Shown here: positions 61,374 through 64,000 of the stretch, piece after piece
Position numbering within the stretch: position 1 is the first letter of the stretch
Layout of the letters: every line of letters starts with the position of its first letter
Origin: Candidatus Proximibacter danicus
GTDB lineage: Bacteria > Pseudomonadota > Gammaproteobacteria > Burkholderiales > Rhodocyclaceae
Assembly: GCA_016710885.1 (NCBI GenBank)
Contig: JADJUC010000003.1
Span: 62,001 to 126,000, forward strand
DNA: 64,000 nucleotides
Reading direction: 5' to 3'
Made by a program: the position numbers and the translations under genes
The notes under the pieces: model-generated
Told to the model about the DNA's origin: nothing
What the model saw: only the letters and a program-made list of their open reading frames with translations
The model's database searches: none

Positions 61374-63329
61374 ATGCCGGAATCGGCTACCAGGGCGCTG
61401 GATACCTTTCCACGCCTGCTGTTTTATCACGCTCAGGTGCGCGGCGCTAAGGCCGCCATGCGCGAAAAAGACCTTGGTATATGGCAATCGTGGACCTGGG
61501 CCGATGTGGCCGACCACGTCAGTGCCATGGCTTGCGGTCTTGCTGAAATGGGTTTCAAGCGGGGTGACAACCTCGCCATCATCGGCGACAACCGTCCTCG
61601 CCTCTACATGATGATGACTGCCGTCCAATGCCTCGGTGGCGTGCCGGTGCCGCTGTATCAGGATGCGGTTGGCGCCGAAATGCTCTTCGTGCTACAGGAT
61701 GCGGGCGTGCGCTTCGCACTGGCCGAAGATCAGGAACAGGTCGACAAGCTGCTCGAAATCCAGGATCAGGTGCCGACGCTTGAGCACATCGTGTACGACG
61801 ATCCGCGCGGCATGCGTCACTACACACAGCCCTTCATTCACGATATTGAAGAGCTGATGGCGATGGGCAAGATCCACAACCGCAATCACCCGGATTTTCT
61901 TCTGGCGGAAGTTGCCAAGGGTGCGGCCGATGACGTCAGCGTCATGCTCTACACCTCGGGCACCACCGGCAAGCCGAAGGGCGTCTGCCAGACCCACAAT
62001 GCTTTCATCGCATCGGCACGTGGTGGTGCCGAGTTCGACCGCCTGACCGACGCCGAGGATATTCTTTCCTATCTGCCGATGGCCTGGGTAGGCGATCACC
62101 TTTTCTCCTTCGGCCAGGCGCTGGTCACCGGTTTCACCATCAACTGTCCGGAATCCGGCGATACGGTGATGACCGACCTGCGCGAGATCGGCCCGACCTA
62201 CTACTTCGCGCCGCCGCGTGTCTTCGAGAACCTGCTGACCCAGGTCATGATCCGCATGGAAGATGCCAGCGCGATCAAGCAGAAGATGTTCCACTATTTC
62301 ATGAAGGTCGCGCGCCGCAGCGGTGCCGACATTCTTGACGGCAAGCCGGTAGGTTTTGGTGAGCGCCTCCTGTATGCGTTGGGTGGGCTGTGTGTTTATG
62401 GGCCGTTGAAAAACGTGCTCGGCATGAGCCGGATCCGGATTGCCTATACCGCCGGTGCGGCGATCGGGCCGGATCTTTTCCGCTTCTATCGCTCGATCGG
62501 CATCAACCTCAAGCAACTCTATGGCCAGACCGAAACCTGTGCCTATGTCTGCCTGCAGCCGGATGGCCAGATCAAGCTGGATTCGGTGGGCATGGCAGCG
62601 CCGGGGGTCGAACTCAAGATTGCCGATAACGGCGAAATTCTGGTCAAGGGCCCGATGCTGCTCAAGGGTTACTACAAGCGCCCGGACGCCACGGCCGAGT
62701 CGATCAATGCCGACGGTTATTTCATGACCGGCGACGCCGGCTTCTTCGACGACGATGGCCATCTGAAAATCATCGATCGTGCCAAGGATGTCGGCAAGCT
62801 CTCGAACGGTGCGATGTTTGCGCCGAACTACATCGAGAACAAGCTGAAATTTTTCCAGCACATCAAGGAAGCTGTTTGCTTCGGCCACGATCGCGACATG
62901 GTCTGTGCCTTCATCAACATCGACGTCGGTGCGGTCGGCAACTGGGCCGAGCGCCGTGGCATTGCCTATTCCGGCTACGCCGATCTGGCGGGCAAGACCG
63001 AGGTGCTGGGGTTGATTCAGGAGTGCGTCGAGCAGATCAACGAGCAGCTGGTTGCCGAAGGCATGCTGGCCGATTCGCAGATCCACCGCTTCCTCGTCCT
63101 GCACAAGGAACTTGATCCCGATGACGACGAGCTGACGCGTACGCGCAAGGTGCGGCGCAGTTTCATCTCGGAGAAGTACGCGACGCTCATCGATGCGCTG
63201 TATGGCGGCAAGCCTTCGCAGTTCATCGAGACCGAGGTCAAGTTTGAAGACGGACGGCGCGGCAAGGTGTCGGCGGATCTGCAAATCCGCGATGCGAAGA
63301 CTTTGTCTGTCGTGAAAAAAGCAGCTTGA
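61374..63329 (+). CDS. AMP-dependent acyl-CoA synthetase/ligase
   Basis: This 651-residue adenylate-forming enzyme activates a carboxylic acid to its CoA thioester. The A3 motif YTSGTTGKPKGV (about 190-201), A5-type YGQTE (about 380-384), the A7-A8 region TGDAGFFDDDGHLKIIDRAKDV and a family-specific acidic DPDDDELTRTRKVRR (with the catalytic Lys-region near the end) are visible. The length resembles long-chain fatty acyl-CoA ligases, but the substrate is not determined. GGAGG precedes the ATG. It is 9 bp upstream of the LivG-like gene, suggesting uptake plus activation of an organic acid. Confidence 0.9.
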   Translation: MPESATRALDTFPRLLFYHAQVRGAKAAMREKDLGIWQSWTWADVADHVSAMACGLAEMGFKRGDNLAIIGDNRPRLYMMMTAVQCLGGVPVPLYQDAVGAEMLFVLQDAGVRFALAEDQEQVDKLLEIQDQVPTLEHIVYDDPRGMRHYTQPFIHDIEELMAMGKIHNRNHPDFLLAEVAKGAADDVSVMLYTSGTTGKPKGVCQTHNAFIASARGGAEFDRLTDAEDILSYLPMAWVGDHLFSFGQALVTGFTINCPESGDTVMTDLREIGPTYYFAPPRVFENLLTQVMIRMEDASAIKQKMFHYFMKVARRSGADILDGKPVGFGERLLYALGGLCVYGPLKNVLGMSRIRIAYTAGAAIGPDLFRFYRSIGINLKQLYGQTETCAYVCLQPDGQIKLDSVGMAAPGVELKIADNGEILVKGPMLLKGYYKRPDATAESINADGYFMTGDAGFFDDDGHLKIIDRAKDVGKLSNGAMFAPNYIENKLKFFQHIKEAVCFGHDRDMVCAFINIDVGAVGNWAERRGIAYSGYADLAGKTEVLGLIQECVEQINEQLVAEGMLADSQIHRFLVLHKELDPDDDELTRTRKVRRSFISEKYATLIDALYGGKPSQFIETEVKFEDGRRGKVSADLQIRDAKTLSVVKKAA

Positions 63330-63338
63330 GGTGAATAG

Positions 63339-64000
63339 ATGAACGGACGACAAATCGGCGATGTCATCCTCGACCTGCAGAACATTTCTCTGCGCTTCGG
63401 GGGCGTCAAGGCGCTGACCAATATTTCCTTCGATGTGAGGGAGCATGAGATCCGGGCCATCATCGGCCCAAACGGCGCGGGCAAGAGCTCGATGCTCAAC
63501 GTCATCAACGGCGTCTATCACCCGCAGGAAGGCCGTATCGCCTTCCACGGCGAAGAGCGTCGCCGCATGGAGCCACACATGGCGGCCATGCAGGGCATCT
63601 CCCGCACCTTCCAGAATATCGCGCTGTTCAAGGGGATGACCGTTCTCGACAACATCATGACCGGTCGCATCACCAAGATGAAGGCCAATTTCATCGAGCA
63701 GGCGTTTTATTTCGGCCGCGCGCGCCGCGAAGAGCTGGAGCATCGCAAGAAGGTCGAGGAAGTCATCGATTTTCTGGAAATTCAGCACATTCGCAAGACA
63801 CCGGTTGGGCGTCTGCCCTACGGCCTGCAGAAGCGTGTCGAACTCGGCCGCGCGCTGGCGGCCGAGCCGACGATGCTGCTGCTCGACGAGCCGATGGCCG
63901 GCATGAACGTCGAGGAAAAGCAGGACATGTGCCGCTTCATCCTCGATGTGAACGACCAGTTCGGCACCACCATCGTGCTTATTGAGCACGACATGGGGGT
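63339..64000 (+). CDS. livG: ABC transporter ATP-binding protein LivG type, 3' end beyond window
   Basis: The gene runs off the right edge. The visible 220 residues have Walker A GPNGAGKSS (about 45-53), the LivG-characteristic GISRTFQNIALFKGMTVLDN (about 86-105), signature LPYGLQKRVELGRAL and Walker B MLLLDEPMAGM with H-loop IEHDMG at the edge. It should be one of two ATPases of a branched-chain amino acid-type (HAAT) importer. Coupled to an acyl-CoA ligase, the substrate may be an aromatic or aliphatic acid rather than an amino acid; this is inference. Confidence 0.9.
   Translation, partial: MNGRQIGDVILDLQNISLRFGGVKALTNISFDVREHEIRAIIGPNGAGKSSMLNVINGVYHPQEGRIAFHGEERRRMEPHMAAMQGISRTFQNIALFKGMTVLDNIMTGRITKMKANFIEQAFYFGRARREELEHRKKVEEVIDFLEIQHIRKTPVGRLPYGLQKRVELGRALAAEPTMLLLDEPMAGMNVEEKQDMCRFILDVNDQFGTTIVLIEHDMG

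Noticed and set aside
1..64000. CRISPR arrays, insertion sequences, prophage or integrated element ends
   Set aside because: I saw no regular direct-repeat array, transposase or integrase ORF, or flanking repeat pair; the metal and polyamine clusters show no mobile-element borders.

Overview
The window looks like a chromosomal segment of a GC-rich betaproteobacterium, most likely order Rhodocyclales (Dechloromonas/Azonexus-like). The reasons are the lolB-ispE-tRNA-Gln-prs-rplY-pth-ychF gene order, the lone amtB with sigma-54/NtrC control, a quinol-type NO reductase under an NsrR-type operator, fused isobutyryl-CoA mutase IcmF, and the housekeeping gene content. The genus is inferred. I see no rRNA operon, insertion sequence, prophage or CRISPR array.

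Layout: 1-9.1 kb holds housekeeping genes (lolB end, ispE, tRNA-Gln, prs, rplY, pth, ychF, gluQ) and a minus-strand unit (rhodanese, nadA, endonuclease/exonuclease/phosphatase protein, clsB). 9.2-15.6 kb is the nitrogen-control block: glnA behind two NtrC-like sites and a sigma-54 promoter, then glnL-glnG (NtrBC), birA and coaX. 15.65-22.8 kb is a compact polyamine/AdoMet-linked membrane cassette: DUF350, SPFH, DUF4178, a 46-aa membrane peptide, membrane-anchored aminopropyltransferase, FAD oxidoreductase and AdoMet decarboxylase. 22.9-29.4 kb is again housekeeping (SPOR protein, coaE, zapD, yacG, RlmA-like methyltransferase, Nudix-ThiE fusion, DUF815 ATPase, mltA). 29.4-33.8 kb carries amtB (same NtrC/sigma-54 architecture as glnA) and nsrR-norZ. 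34-45.3 kb is a heavy-metal resistance island: a CadR-type regulator and ynfA diverge from a long minus-strand unit of P-type ATPase, transglutaminase-like protein, CzcI/C/B/A-like RND pump and several His-rich secreted proteins. 45.6-50.8 kb is a minus-strand operon joining a complete partner-switching module (GAF-PP2C phosphatase, anti-sigma kinase, STAS antagonist) to an MCE/Mla-type lipid ABC transporter. 50.9-55.8 kb has a cold-shock protein, an AraC-type regulator and divergent icmF. 56-60.2 kb has a large unrecognised secreted protein with Cys-bracketed coiled coils and a broken oprB porin. 60.5-64 kb has a Crp/Fnr regulator diverging from an acyl-CoA ligase and the start of a Liv-type ABC transporter.

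The best candidates for something new are the 15.65-22.8 kb cassette, the partner-switching/Mla fusion operon, and the 917-residue secreted protein with a duplicated QQIDP...RILDS motif. A caution: nsrR, czcA, oprB and the tail of the SPFH gene are all broken by one-base shifts, three of them in short G/C runs. This could be genuine decay, but it is also what consensus errors in homopolymers look like.
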